A stretch of DNA of 64,000 bases, taken from Bacteroidaceae bacterium. Its GTDB lineage: Bacteria > Bacteroidota > Bacteroidia > Bacteroidales > Bacteroidaceae. Positions within the stretch are counted from its first letter, which is position 1. Every line of letters starts with the position of its first letter. The stretch spans positions 1 through 64,000 of the forward strand of contig CABIXF010000010.1 in assembly GCA_902362595.1 (NCBI GenBank). Direction: 5' to 3'. Under the pieces are notes generated by a model. It was not told the origin of the DNA and searched no databases. It was given only the letters and a program-made list of their open reading frames with translations. The position numbers and the translations under genes are program-made. Shown here in pieces: positions 36,610 to 45,519 of the stretch.

Positions 36610-36643
36610 TTTGGCGTCGGTTTTCTTCTTTTTATTACTTTTG
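36610..36643 (+). promoter_or_regulatory. Promoter of cstA
   Basis: TTTG (36610-36613), a 22-bp spacer and TACTTTTG (36636-36643), 29 bp upstream of the cstA start. The spacer is slightly long. Confidence 0.6.
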
Positions 36644-36672
36644 CGCCGAAATAAGAGATAAATCGAAAATCT

Positions 36673-38103
36673 ATGGTCGCATTTACTATCGCATTGGTTT
36701 TACTGGTGGTAGGATATTGGGTTTATGGAAAATACATTGACACGTTGTTCGCACCTGATTCTGCCCGAAAAACTCCGGCATTGACCCTGACAGACGGAGT
36801 TGATTTCATTCCACTTCCTACGTGGAAAATCTTTATGATTCAGTTCTTGAATATTGCCGGCTTAGGGCCTATTTTCGGGGCTATCATGGGCGCACAGTTC
36901 GGCACGGCTTCTTACTTGTGGATTGTGTTCGGTACGATTTTTGCCGGTGCGGTCCACGATTTTCTGTCCGGCACGTTGTCATTGCGGAACAGGGGGGAAA
37001 GCTTGCCGGAAATTATCGGCCGTTATCTGGGAATAAGAACGAAAAAGGTAGCTTGTGTATTTACGGTATTGCTGATGATTCTGGTGGGGGCTGTATTTGT
37101 ATCAGGACCTGCGGAACTGTTGGCCGGAATGACACCTGCTTCCTTGAATGTGTATTTCTGGGTGGTGGTCATCTTCTTGTATTATATTTTGGCCACCATG
37201 CTTCCTATCGACAAGATTATCGGTCGGATATATCCGTTGTTTGCATTTGCCCTGTTGTTCATGGCGGTAGGAGTTCTGGTCATGCTGTATGTGAAAAGTC
37301 CGGCTCTTCCGGAGATATGGGAAGGATTTGGAACCAAGTATGAGAAAAACCCCATATTCCCGATGATGTTCATATCCATTGCCTGTGGGGCCATCAGCGG
37401 TTTCCATGCCACTCAATCCCCCTTGATGGCGCGTTGCATTACCAATGAGAAACATTGTCGTCCGGTGTTTTACGGGGCGATGGTAACCGAAGGTATTGTG
37501 GCGCTGATTTGGGCAGCCGCTGCGACGTATTTCTTTCAGGAAAACGGCATTGTAGACAAGGTGACAGGAGTGGCTTATTCAGGAGCCAAGGTAGCCACTG
37601 ACATTTCCAAGGACTGGTTGGGTACCTTTGGCGGTATCCTGGCCATTCTGGGTATTGTGGCAGCTCCGATAACGAGTGGCGATACAGCTCTCCGCTCGGC
37701 CCGTCTGATTGTGGCCGATTTCTTCCGCGTGGAGCAGCGTTCCATCGGAAAGCGTCTGGTCATCAGTATTCCGATTTTTCTGGTCACCGTAGGATTGCTG
37801 GTCTATAGTTTTGGCGATGCGGAAGGCTTCAAGATAATCTGGCGGTATTTTGCCTGGTGTAACCAGACTTTATCTGTCTTTACGCTATGGGCCATTACAG
37901 TCTATCTGGTGGGAGCCCGGAAAAATTACTGGGTGACTTTGGTGCCAGCCCTGTTCATGACATGTGTCTGCTCCACTTATTTGTTTATTGCCCCCGAAGG
38001 TTTTTCGTTGGGGAGTGAAGTCTCCTATGCCATTGGAGGAGGCTGTACGTTGGTAGCGGCGGTGTGGTTCATGTGCTGGTTCCGCCGGGTACGTTCCTTG
38101 TAG
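36673..38103 (+). CDS. cstA: CstA-family carbon starvation protein / peptide or pyruvate transporter
   Basis: A 476-residue polytopic membrane protein of the CstA family. The family start VGYWVYGKYID and the conserved IAGLGPIFGAIMGAQFG and GAVHDFLSG regions are present, with about twelve TM helices. It is much shorter than E. coli CstA (701 residues), as is usual in Bacteroidota. Family members import pyruvate or peptides during carbon limitation. The porin-like gene downstream has its own promoter. Confidence 0.94.
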   Translation: MVAFTIALVLLVVGYWVYGKYIDTLFAPDSARKTPALTLTDGVDFIPLPTWKIFMIQFLNIAGLGPIFGAIMGAQFGTASYLWIVFGTIFAGAVHDFLSGTLSLRNRGESLPEIIGRYLGIRTKKVACVFTVLLMILVGAVFVSGPAELLAGMTPASLNVYFWVVVIFLYYILATMLPIDKIIGRIYPLFAFALLFMAVGVLVMLYVKSPALPEIWEGFGTKYEKNPIFPMMFISIACGAISGFHATQSPLMARCITNEKHCRPVFYGAMVTEGIVALIWAAAATYFFQENGIVDKVTGVAYSGAKVATDISKDWLGTFGGILAILGIVAAPITSGDTALRSARLIVADFFRVEQRSIGKRLVISIPIFLVTVGLLVYSFGDAEGFKIIWRYFAWCNQTLSVFTLWAITVYLVGARKNYWVTLVPALFMTCVCSTYLFIAPEGFSLGSEVSYAIGGGCTLVAAVWFMCWFRRVRSL

Positions 38104-38110
38104 CGATTTG

Positions 38111-38142
38111 TTTGGCTGTTCAACAGATTATGGCTACTTTTG
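38111..38142 (+). promoter_or_regulatory. Consensus promoter of the porin-like gene
   Basis: TTTG (38111-38114), exactly 20 bp, then TACTTTTG (38135-38142), 29 bp before the ATG. A full match to the Bacteroidota -33/-7 pattern. Confidence 0.8.
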
Positions 38143-38171
38143 CAGCCGGTAAAGGATAAAAGTGAAATCAA

Positions 38172-39413
38172 ATGAAAAAACAATTCTTTTTGATGTGGGC
38201 CATGGCCGTTGTTTCGACGGGAGTAATGGCTCAGAAGAAAGATTTTGGCTATAAGTTTTATGGCCAGGTACGTACGGACCTGTTTTATAACAGCCGTTCC
38301 AATTCGGAGACAGTGGATGGACTTTTTTATATGTATCCCAAGGATATGGCTCCCGATGCGGATGGAAAGGATTTGAATGCAAAACCCGACGGTAATTTCT
38401 ATACCTTATATACTAGGTTGGGAGTGGATGTGACCGGGCCGATGTGGGGAAAGGCTAAGACTTCGGCAAAGGTAGAGATAGACTTCCGCGGTTCAGGTAC
38501 CACCTATTCGCTGATTCGTATTCGTCATGCCTATTTTAATTTGGATTGGGGAAAATCTGCGTTGTTGGTAGGACAGACCTGGCATCCTTTATATGGAGAT
38601 GTGTCGCCCGACATCTTGAACCTGAATATGGGAGCTCCTTATCAGCCTTTCAGCCGTGCGCCTCAGGTGCGCTACCGTTTGACGGAAAAACATTTCGTGC
38701 TGACTGCTGCTGCCGTATGGCAGTCACAATATCTGTCTGTCGGTCCGTCTTCCAATCAGGCAGGTGCGACAACTACTCAGAAGAACCAGAGTTTCATCAA
38801 GAACGGATGTATGCCGGAATTTTATCTGGGAATGGATTATAAACGCCCGGGTTTATTGGCCGGAGCAGGCGTACATGTGGCTTCCATCACTCCTCGTACG
38901 CAGTCGGAATATGATGGAAAAACCTACAAGGTGAGCGAACGCATTACGGGAGTTTCTGCCGAGGCACATGTGAAGTATACGCACCAGCGTTTCCTGTTGG
39001 CTGCCAAGAGTGTGCTGGGCTCCAATCTCACACAGGCCAGTACCATCGGAGGTTATGGCATTACTTCCACTGATTCCCGGACCGGGGAACAGGAATATAC
39101 GCCGGTGCGCGTTTCTCATACTTGGTTGAATATGATGTATGGAAGTACCTTCCGTGGCGGAATCTTTGCCGGATATCTGAAAAACCTGGGTGCATCGAAA
39201 GAAGTGACCGGAGTGTTGGGGACTGGAACCGATATTGACCAGTTGAATACGTTGGGTGCTGAATTTACTTATAACCGTCCAAATTGGAAAATCGGGGCCG
39301 AATATACCTGGACAGGTGCCTGGTATGGAGATTATACTGCAAAGGCCCGCGTGACCAATACGCATCTGGTGAAAAACAATCGTATTGTATTCACGGCCTT
39401 GTTCCAGTTCTGA
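38172..39413 (+). CDS. Porin-like outer-membrane beta-barrel protein
   Basis: A 413-residue protein with a signal peptide (cleavage VMA-QK). The mature part consists of alternating amphipathic strands with many aromatic residues at strand ends. It ends in Phe (FTALFQF), the signal for BAM-dependent outer-membrane insertion. Sequence features such as the early RTDLFYNSR stretch and VGQTWHPLYGD resemble Bacteroidota porin-like or DcaP-like proteins. It follows cstA by 68 bp, so a role in outer-membrane passage of the same nutrients is possible but unproven. Confidence 0.85.
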   Translation: MKKQFFLMWAMAVVSTGVMAQKKDFGYKFYGQVRTDLFYNSRSNSETVDGLFYMYPKDMAPDADGKDLNAKPDGNFYTLYTRLGVDVTGPMWGKAKTSAKVEIDFRGSGTTYSLIRIRHAYFNLDWGKSALLVGQTWHPLYGDVSPDILNLNMGAPYQPFSRAPQVRYRLTEKHFVLTAAAVWQSQYLSVGPSSNQAGATTTQKNQSFIKNGCMPEFYLGMDYKRPGLLAGAGVHVASITPRTQSEYDGKTYKVSERITGVSAEAHVKYTHQRFLLAAKSVLGSNLTQASTIGGYGITSTDSRTGEQEYTPVRVSHTWLNMMYGSTFRGGIFAGYLKNLGASKEVTGVLGTGTDIDQLNTLGAEFTYNRPNWKIGAEYTWTGAWYGDYTAKARVTNTHLVKNNRIVFTALFQF

Positions 39414-39557
39414 GACAAGCAGCGCCTGCTGTCCGCTGAATGTGGCGGTTGGAACATGAAAAGTGTAAGTTGAAGATAAGTCCTTGTGTTTCTACAAATT
39501 TCATGTTAAAAATCAAGTAAAGGTTATAAATATTGAGATTATATAAAGAAAAAGTAT

Positions 39558-39565
39558 TACCTTTG
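39558..39565 (+). promoter_or_regulatory. -7 box of the Lrp-type gene
   Basis: TACCTTTG fits TAnnTTTG, 22 bp upstream of the ATG. A partial -33 element (ATTG) lies 22 bp further upstream. Confidence 0.6.
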
Positions 39566-39587
39566 CATGAATACAAAAACATAGAAG

Positions 39588-40067
39588 ATGGGACATCATC
39601 AATTAGACACCTTAGACGAACAGATCCTGCGTATGATTGCAGGCAATGCACGTATTCCATTCTTGGAAGTGGCACGCGCGTGTAATGTATCGGGAGCCGC
39701 TATTCATCAGCGAATTCAAAAGTTGACGAACCTGGGAATTCTGAAAGGTTCAGAATTCATCATTGATCCGGAAAAGATAGGCTATGAAACTTGTGCCTAC
39801 ATCGGTTTGTATTTAAAAGACCCGGAACAATTCGACACGGTTACGGAAGCATTGAAGCACATTCCGGAAGTAGTGGAATGTCATTTTACGACCGGACAGT
39901 ATGACTTGTTTATCAAAATTTATGCGAAAAACAATCATCACCTGCTGGAAATCATTCATGACAAGCTTCAGCCGCTGGGTCTGTCACGTTCGGAAACAAT
40001 TATTTCTTTCCGTGAAGCCATCAAACGCCAGATGCCAATTATGGACCTGGCGAATGACGATGATTGA
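39588..40067 (+). CDS. Lrp/AsnC-family transcriptional regulator
   Basis: A 159-residue regulator. The N-terminal winged helix-turn-helix (about 5-60) includes LDTLDEQILRMIAGNARIPFLEVA and GAAIHQRIQKLTNLGIL. The C-terminal RAM (ligand-binding) domain follows from about residue 70, with the TGQYDLFIKI strand. Such proteins form octamers that sense amino acids. The gene ends 10 bp from the convergent folA gene, so its target cannot be inferred from an operon. Confidence 0.93.
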   Translation: MGHHQLDTLDEQILRMIAGNARIPFLEVARACNVSGAAIHQRIQKLTNLGILKGSEFIIDPEKIGYETCAYIGLYLKDPEQFDTVTEALKHIPEVVECHFTTGQYDLFIKIYAKNNHHLLEIIHDKLQPLGLSRSETIISFREAIKRQMPIMDLANDDD

Positions 40068-40077
40068 TACGTGACAC

Positions 40078-40572
40078 TTATTTTTGTGTACGTTCGTAGT
40101 CAACGAAACTATAGGAGTAGAGATGCTTTTCGTCCGTTGGATGGCATTCTCTACTTTTTTCTTGCCATATATGGCGGTCTATTTCCGGGAAGAAAGTGTC
40201 GGCGGGCACTTGGTCGTCTTCCACTTCTGTCAGATAGAGGCGGTCGGCCAGCGGAAGGGCCTCCGTGTAGAGCGTGGCTCCTCCGATGATGAAGACTTCT
40301 TCTTCCTCTTTGCAGGATTTCAAGGCTTCTTCCAGTGTGTGGAAGCATTCTGCTCCTTCAAAATGTAAATCCTTTCTGCTCAGTACGACATTTCTCCGGT
40401 TAGGCAGGGCTCCTTTGGGGAGAGATTCAAAGGTATGCCGTCCCATCAGAATGGTGTGGCCTGTGGTGAGTGCCTTGAAACGTTTCAGGTCGTTGGGCAG
40501 CCAGTAAAGCAATTTGTTCTGGTAGCCGATGCCTCGTTTTTGGTTGATGGCGGCGATGATGGATAAGGTCAT
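40078..40572 (-). CDS. folA: Dihydrofolate reductase
   Basis: A 164-residue enzyme that regenerates tetrahydrofolate with NADPH. The N-terminal SIIAAINQKRGIGYQNKLLYWLPNDLKRFK contains the substrate-binding Asp. NADPH-binding GHTILMGRHTFESLP and the FIIGGATLYTEAL loop follow in normal order. It lies 21 bp downstream of thyA, whose reaction consumes methylene-tetrahydrofolate and makes the dihydrofolate that FolA recycles, so the pair is one functional operon. Confidence 0.97.
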   Translation of the reverse strand: MTLSIIAAINQKRGIGYQNKLLYWLPNDLKRFKALTTGHTILMGRHTFESLPKGALPNRRNVVLSRKDLHFEGAECFHTLEEALKSCKEEEEVFIIGGATLYTEALPLADRLYLTEVEDDQVPADTFFPEIDRHIWQEKSRECHPTDEKHLYSYSFVDYERTQK

Positions 40573-40593
40573 ATTTCTGTTCTTTAAAGTGGG

Positions 40594-41388
40594 TTATACG
40601 GATACTTTTCCCGCGATGTGTGGCCACGGGTCGTAGTTCTCCAGCTGGAAGTCTTCGTATTGGAAGCTGAAGATGTCCTTCACGTCCGGATTGATTTTCA
40701 TGGTAGGCAAGGGGCGTGGAGTGCGTGTCAGCTGTAAATCAACTTGTTCCAGGTGATTCAAGTAGATGTGGGCATCTCCGAGCGTGTGGATGAAATCACC
40801 CGCTTTCAGTCCGGTCACCTGTGCCATCATCTGCAGCAGCAGGGCATAGGAGGCGATGTTGAACGGTACGCCCAGGAAGGTGTCGGCACTGCGCTGGTAC
40901 ATTTGCAGGCTCAGTCGTCCGTTGGCCACATAGAACTGAAAAAACGCGTGGCACGGGGGAAGGTTCATGTGGTTCAAGTCGCCCACGTTCCAGGCACTGA
41001 CGATGATGCGCCGGGAGTCGGGATTATGCTTGATGGTTTCCACCGCTTCCGAAATCTGGTCGATGAACGTACCGTCGTAGCCGGGCCAGGAGCGCCACTG
41101 GTAGCCGTAGATATGACCTAGGTCTCCGTTTTCATCGGCCCATTCGTTCCAGATTCTGACGCCATGTTCTTGCAGGTATTTCACGTTGGTATCCCCTTTG
41201 AGGAACCACAACAGTTCGTAGATGATGGATTTCAGGTGGAGTTTTTTGGTTGTGACGAGCGGGAAGCCGTCTTCCAGGTTGAAGCGCATCTGGTGACCGA
41301 ACACGCTGAGGGTGCCTGTGCCGGTACGGTCGTCTTTGCGTACGCCTTCCGTACGGATGCGGTGCAACAAGTCAAGATATTGTTTCAT
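40594..41388 (-). CDS. thyA: Thymidylate synthase
   Basis: A 264-residue enzyme that methylates dUMP to dTMP. The length equals that of E. coli ThyA. The catalytic Cys is in [25 protein letters not shown] and the [18 protein letters not shown] signature are intact, and the C-terminus has HIAGKVSV. The frame opens eight codons earlier, but that start overlaps the -7 box, so MKQYLDLL is chosen. It is first in an operon with folA. Confidence 0.98.
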   Translation of the reverse strand: MKQYLDLLHRIRTEGVRKDDRTGTGTLSVFGHQMRFNLEDGFPLVTTKKLHLKSIIYELLWFLKGDTNVKYLQEHGVRIWNEWADENGDLGHIYGYQWRSWPGYDGTFIDQISEAVETIKHNPDSRRIIVSAWNVGDLNHMNLPPCHAFFQFYVANGRLSLQMYQRSADTFLGVPFNIASYALLLQMMAQVTGLKAGDFIHTLGDAHIYLNHLEQVDLQLTRTPRPLPTMKINPDVKDIFSFQYEDFQLENYDPWPHIAGKVSV

Positions 41389-41409
41389 GATTGGATTTTT
41401 TTGTTTTTG

Positions 41410-41417
41410 CAAAGGTA
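41410..41417 (-). promoter_or_regulatory. -7 box of thyA-folA
   Basis: TACCTTTG on the minus strand fits the consensus, 22 bp upstream of the thyA ATG. Confidence 0.65.
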
Positions 41418-41429
41418 GCTAATTTTTTT

Positions 41430-41437
41430 TATTTTTG
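41430..41437 (+). promoter_or_regulatory. -7 box of the rRNA methyltransferase gene
   Basis: TATTTTTG fits TAnnTTTG, 29 bp upstream of the preferred start and only 12 bp from the divergent thyA -7 box. Confidence 0.5.
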
Positions 41438-41466
41438 CCGGCGTAACATAATTGCTTAGCGTCATC

Positions 41467-42879
41467 ATGAATTTACCCTCTGATTTTGTCATTCGCACAC
41501 GTCGGCTGATGGGGGATGCCGACTTTTCTGCGTTGGAGGAAGCCTTGGAAAAGGAGACTCCGGTCAGCATCCGTATCAATCAGGATAAATGTACTTCTGT
41601 TCCTGTGGACAGCACACCAGTGCCTTGGTGTCCGGAAGGATACTACCTGTCCGGCAGGCCGGCGTTCACGTTCGACCCGTTGTTTCACGCCGGATGTTAT
41701 TACGTGCAGGAGGCATCGTCCATGTTTTTGGCCCAGGCACTCCGGCAGTATGTGCAGAAACCGGTTGTGATGCTCGATTTGTGTGCGGCTCCTGGAGGAA
41801 AATCCACACTGGCCCGGTCGGTGTTGCCCGAAGGCAGTCTGCTGGTAGCCAATGAGGTGATGCGCAACCGTTCGCAGGTACTGGCTGAGAATCTGGTCAA
41901 ATGGGGAAATCCGGAGGTGATGGTAACGAACAACGATCCGGCAGATTTTACGGAACTGGGCCCTCTCTTCGATGTGATTCTGACTGATGTGCCCTGCTCG
42001 GGAGAAGGAATGTTCCGCAAAGATGAAGTGGCGGTGCAGGAATGGAGTATCGCCAACGTGGATACGTGCTGGCAGCGGCAGCGTCGGATTCTGCGTGATA
42101 TATGGCCTTGCCTGAAGACCGGAGGCCTGCTGGTGTATAGCACTTGCACGTACAACCGGGAAGAGAATGAAGACAATGTGGCCTGGATTGCACAAGAACT
42201 GGGCGCAGAGGTGTTGCCTTTGGAAGTGAAGCCGGAATGGCATATTACCGGAAACCTGACCGAGCATACTTTCCCGGTTTATCGTTTCTTGCCGCACAAG
42301 ACAACGGGAGAAGGACTGTTTCTGGCTGTCTTGCGGAAAACGTCGGAAGAAGACAGGGAATGTGCACGGGTGAAGCCGGCGGGCAAGTCTCCCAAAAAAG
42401 GAAAAGGAGGAAAAACACCGGTGCTGCAGGTGCCGCGAGAGATGCAGACATGGATACACGGAGCAGAAGGTTACGAATTCCGTGTGGAAGAGATGGAAGC
42501 GGTGGCTTTCCCTATGGCCCATAAAGACCTCTATGATTTGCTGAAAAGTTGGCTTAAAGTATTGCATGCGGGTGTCAGACTGGGAGAATGGAAAGGGAAG
42601 GACTGGCAGCCTTCGCATACACTGGCCATGAGTACGGCATTCCGGAAAGAAGCTTTTCCGACAGCGGAACTGACTTATGAGCAGGCTGTGGCTTATTTGC
42701 GGAAAGAGGCGGTGACTCTTTCACCGGAGGTATCGAAAGGATATGTGGTGTTGGCTTATCGCGGACAGGCATTGGGCTTTGCCAAAAATATCGGCAATCG
42801 GGCCAACAATTTGTATCCGCAGGAATGGAGAATCCGAAGCGGATATTTGCCGGAAATACTTCCCAATTTATTTGTCTGA
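41467..42879 (+). CDS. rRNA cytosine-C5 methyltransferase (RsmF-like)
   Basis: A 470-residue SAM-dependent RNA m5C methyltransferase of the NOL1/NOP2/Sun group. The SAM site is LDLCAAPGGKSTLA. TDVPCSGEGMFRKD carries one catalytic Cys and LVYSTCTYNREENEDNV the other (motif VI and IV cysteines). A C-terminal extension with a Lys/Gly-rich linker (about 310-325) and a PUA-like domain resembles RsmF/YebU rather than RsmB. MNLPSDFVIRTRRLM is the family-like start, five codons after the first ATG. A palindrome array begins 1 bp after its stop. Confidence 0.93.
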   Translation: MNLPSDFVIRTRRLMGDADFSALEEALEKETPVSIRINQDKCTSVPVDSTPVPWCPEGYYLSGRPAFTFDPLFHAGCYYVQEASSMFLAQALRQYVQKPVVMLDLCAAPGGKSTLARSVLPEGSLLVANEVMRNRSQVLAENLVKWGNPEVMVTNNDPADFTELGPLFDVILTDVPCSGEGMFRKDEVAVQEWSIANVDTCWQRQRRILRDIWPCLKTGGLLVYSTCTYNREENEDNVAWIAQELGAEVLPLEVKPEWHITGNLTEHTFPVYRFLPHKTTGEGLFLAVLRKTSEEDRECARVKPAGKSPKKGKGGKTPVLQVPREMQTWIHGAEGYEFRVEEMEAVAFPMAHKDLYDLLKSWLKVLHAGVRLGEWKGKDWQPSHTLAMSTAFRKEAFPTAELTYEQAVAYLRKEAVTLSPEVSKGYVVLAYRGQALGFAKNIGNRANNLYPQEWRIRSGYLPEILPNLFV

Positions 42880-42880
42880 A

Positions 42881-43006
42881 AAACGCCTAGGCGTTTGAAC
42901 TCAAACGCAAGTACGTTTTAAGCAAAACGCCTAAGCGTTTTAAGTGAAACGCTTAGACGTTTGGATGAAAACGCTTAGACGTTTTTCCTGAAACGTAAAG
43001 GCGTTT
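42881..43006. repeat. Array of six palindromes at 22-bp period (AAACGnnnnnnCGTTT type)
   Basis: Six 16-bp units start at 42881, 42903, 42925, 42947, 42969 and 42991, exactly 22 bp apart. Every unit has invariant arms AAACG and CGTTT around a variable 6-base core (CCTAGG, CAAGTA, CCTAAG, CTTAGA, CTTAGA, TAAAGG). The 6-base spacers are unrelated to one another. Unit 1 is a perfect 16-bp palindrome. The array fills the gap between two convergent genes, starting 1 bp after the methyltransferase stop and ending 37 bp before the TolC-gene stop. It is not a CRISPR: spacers are too short and the repeats degenerate. Function unknown. Confidence 0.92.
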
Positions 43007-43043
43007 TTATGGTGTTTTGTAACTCGTTGAAAATCAGTGCGGC

Positions 43044-44381
43044 TTACTTTTCTAAAGTAAGTGGAATGCCTTGGTAGAAATCCAGAATTTTGGCACGGAA
43101 CAGGTAGTCGTATTTTGCCTGCACACAGTCGGACACGGCTTTCATCCAGTTGGTGCGGGCTTCGTTGTATTCCGTGGCGTTGGCTTTTCCGTTGGTATAT
43201 TTTTCTTTCATGAGCTTGAAGGAGGCTTCTGCCGCTTCGTCGGCTACCTGACTGCTTTGGTATTTGCTCTCCGCATTGACGGCATTGTAATAGGCTTGCT
43301 GTATCTCTTTGTAGAGTGCCTTTTTACTTTCCTCCAGTTGCCAGTTCAGGGTGGTTTGTTCCAGGCGTGCCGTACGGACCCGGTTACGGGTACTCAGTCG
43401 GTTGAAGATGGGGATGCTCAGCGAAAGTCCCACGTATTGGCTGAAATTGTCCTTCAGCTGGGAATGGAAACTGGCATTGTCTCTGCCCGACATTTTGTAG
43501 TAGCTGGTACCCAGACCGGCACCGAAACTGAGTTGGGGATAATAGGCGCTTTGGGCAATGCGGATGCTGCGGGCTGCGCCTTGCAAGCGATACTGTGCCG
43601 CCTTGATGGAAGGCTTGATGAGCAGTGCCTGATTGTAGATGTCGGTTGGAGAGGTCAGCGTTCCGAACAGTTGTTCGGGCTGGATGTCGGGACTGACAAT
43701 CTGGAAATTATCCGGCGAAGGCAGTTCCAGCAGTTGGCTGAGATCGAGCAGGGACAAGCGATAGTCGTTCTCGGTCTGTACCAGTGAAAGCTGGTCTTGT
43801 GCCACGCGCGATTTGGCCTCGTACAATTCCGCTTCCGAGGCTTTCCCGTTTTGGAAATAGGCTTCTTTCTGGGTCAGTATTTCCTGACTCAGTTCCACTT
43901 GCTGCCGGGCTATTTTCACCAGTTCCTCGTTGAAGAGCACTTGCAGGTAGGCCGAGGTCACCTGAATGCTGATATCCTCTTTGGCCTTGTTCAAGTCTTC
44001 CGTGGCTGCTTGGAGGTTCAGTTTGGAAAGGGCAATGTTATTCGGAATCTGCATGCCGGTGAACAAGGGTACACTGGTGCTCAGGTTGAAGCCCGTGTTC
44101 TGGGTATTGATACTCTGGTAGGTGTTGTTAGACTGCAAGCTTCGTCCGAAGTTGAACGAGTGGGAGGCACTGCCGTTCAGGTCGGGCAGACGGCTCCATT
44201 TGGCGGTATTCAGTTCCACTGCGCTCTTGTCGCGGGCGGCTTCCTGCTGCTTGACGGTCAGGTTGTGGGCGATGGCATACTCGATGCAGCGTGTCAAGTC
44301 CCATGCTTCCTCTGCTTGGCTGGCACCTGTGGCCAGCAGGCCGAAACTCAGTACGGCCAGTTGTTTCAAGTTGATTCTCAT
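43044..44381 (-). CDS. TolC-family outer-membrane efflux protein
   Basis: A 445-residue outer-membrane channel with a signal peptide (cleavage about TGASQA-EE) and two OEP repeats. WDLTRCIEYAIAHNLTVKQQ opens the first and typical Gln/Ala/Glu heptads build the periplasmic barrel. It is the last gene of an operon that runs ATPase, two permeases, adaptor, TolC, with only 3 bp to the adaptor gene. This should be the outer-membrane exit of a MacAB-like pump. Confidence 0.93.
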   Translation of the reverse strand: MRINLKQLAVLSFGLLATGASQAEEAWDLTRCIEYAIAHNLTVKQQEAARDKSAVELNTAKWSRLPDLNGSASHSFNFGRSLQSNNTYQSINTQNTGFNLSTSVPLFTGMQIPNNIALSKLNLQAATEDLNKAKEDISIQVTSAYLQVLFNEELVKIARQQVELSQEILTQKEAYFQNGKASEAELYEAKSRVAQDQLSLVQTENDYRLSLLDLSQLLELPSPDNFQIVSPDIQPEQLFGTLTSPTDIYNQALLIKPSIKAAQYRLQGAARSIRIAQSAYYPQLSFGAGLGTSYYKMSGRDNASFHSQLKDNFSQYVGLSLSIPIFNRLSTRNRVRTARLEQTTLNWQLEESKKALYKEIQQAYYNAVNAESKYQSSQVADEAAEASFKLMKEKYTNGKANATEYNEARTNWMKAVSDCVQAKYDYLFRAKILDFYQGIPLTLEK

Positions 44382-44384
44382 GGC

Positions 44385-45482
44385 TTACATTTCTTTTTTG
44401 AGTCCTCGAATAGCTTCATCGGGTTTCAGCCCGCTCTTAATCTCGATATTTACTCCGTCACTGATGCCGGTCTGTACTTGGCGGCGGATAAATTTCTGTG
44501 TGGGTACACTGTCGGTCAATACATAGACAAAGGTAGAATCGCCACTGAACTCAATGGCACTTTCCGGTACGGTCAGTGCGTGGTTGGCTCGCTGGAGTTC
44601 GATTTCCGCATTGGCACTGTATCCGGAACGGATGGTCACACTGTCGGGCACGGTGATGGCTGCCTTGATTTCAAACTGGTTGGCTCCGTTGTTTTCCACG
44701 CTTTTCGGAGAAATGTATTCCAGTACGGCATCGAATTTCATGTTCTGCAAGGCGCCAAGCGTGATTTTGACGGGGATACCTTCGCGGATACGTCCCACTT
44801 CCGTTTCGTCCACATTGCCACGGAAGATGAGGTCGCCCATATCGGCTACGGTGGCGATAGTGGTACCGTCGTTGAACGTGTTACTCATGATGACGGAGTT
44901 ACCCACTTTGATAGGTACGTCTAGAATCAGTCCGTCGATGGTAGAACGAATCAGGGTACTGCTGAAGGAGGCACTGCTCTTGGTGATTCCTTCTTTTACG
45001 ATTTGCAGGTTGTCTTTGGCGGCCTGCAATTCTTCGCGGGCTTGTTTGGCGGCCAGCAGCGTCTTTTCGTATTCTTCGCTGCTCACCAGCTTGCTCTTAT
45101 AGAGTTTTTCCATGCGTTCCAAATCCGTTTCGGCCTGTCGTCCGTTGATTTCAGCCAGACGGACACGGCTTTCAGCCGAATTGAGGGAACCCAGTTCGGG
45201 GATGACCTTGACCTTGGCGATGATTTCACCTTTTTTCACCGTTTCGCCGGCTTCCTTGTACACTTCCGAAATGATGCCGGAAATTTGCGGCTTGATTTGT
45301 ACTTCGTCGCGCGGTTCAATCTTTCCAGTGGCTACGGTGGTTTGCACCAAATCCGTGGTCTGTGAATGGAGAATTTCGTACGCCGTGTCTTTCGGCTGTG
45401 ATTTTTGATACAGGAACACGAAGGTTCCGATGAAAATCAGTGCAATCAGCACCAATGAGATGATCTTGATGTACTTTTTCAT
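44385..45482 (-). CDS. MacA-like HlyD-family periplasmic adaptor
   Basis: A 365-residue membrane-fusion protein held by one N-terminal TM helix (about 8-25). A barrel-sandwich (lipoyl-like) domain begins at VATGKIEPRDEVQIKPQISG and resumes at LIRSTIDGLILDVPIKVGNSV after a helical hairpin at about 90-160. Beta-barrel and membrane-proximal domains follow. The order of genes around it (ATPase, FtsX-type permeases, TolC) fits a MacA role. Confidence 0.93.
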   Translation of the reverse strand: MKKYIKIISLVLIALIFIGTFVFLYQKSQPKDTAYEILHSQTTDLVQTTVATGKIEPRDEVQIKPQISGIISEVYKEAGETVKKGEIIAKVKVIPELGSLNSAESRVRLAEINGRQAETDLERMEKLYKSKLVSSEEYEKTLLAAKQAREELQAAKDNLQIVKEGITKSSASFSSTLIRSTIDGLILDVPIKVGNSVIMSNTFNDGTTIATVADMGDLIFRGNVDETEVGRIREGIPVKITLGALQNMKFDAVLEYISPKSVENNGANQFEIKAAITVPDSVTIRSGYSANAEIELQRANHALTVPESAIEFSGDSTFVYVLTDSVPTQKFIRRQVQTGISDGVNIEIKSGLKPDEAIRGLKKEM

Positions 45483-45519
45483 AATGAACTTTGGTTTTTT
45501 GTTTGTTTTGTGGCTTTAT

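Noticed and set aside
39418..39450. Imperfect inverted repeats after the porin-like gene (GACAaGCAG...CTGCtGTC and CCGC...GCGG)
   Set aside because: Stems are short and no T-run follows; not convincing as a terminator.
42881..43006. Possible CRISPR array
   Set aside because: Units are degenerate palindromes, spacers are only 6 bp, and no cas gene is present.
43797..44924. A 375-codon plus-strand frame across the TolC and MacA-like genes
   Set aside because: It spans two clear genes on the other strand and has no recognisable motif or start context.
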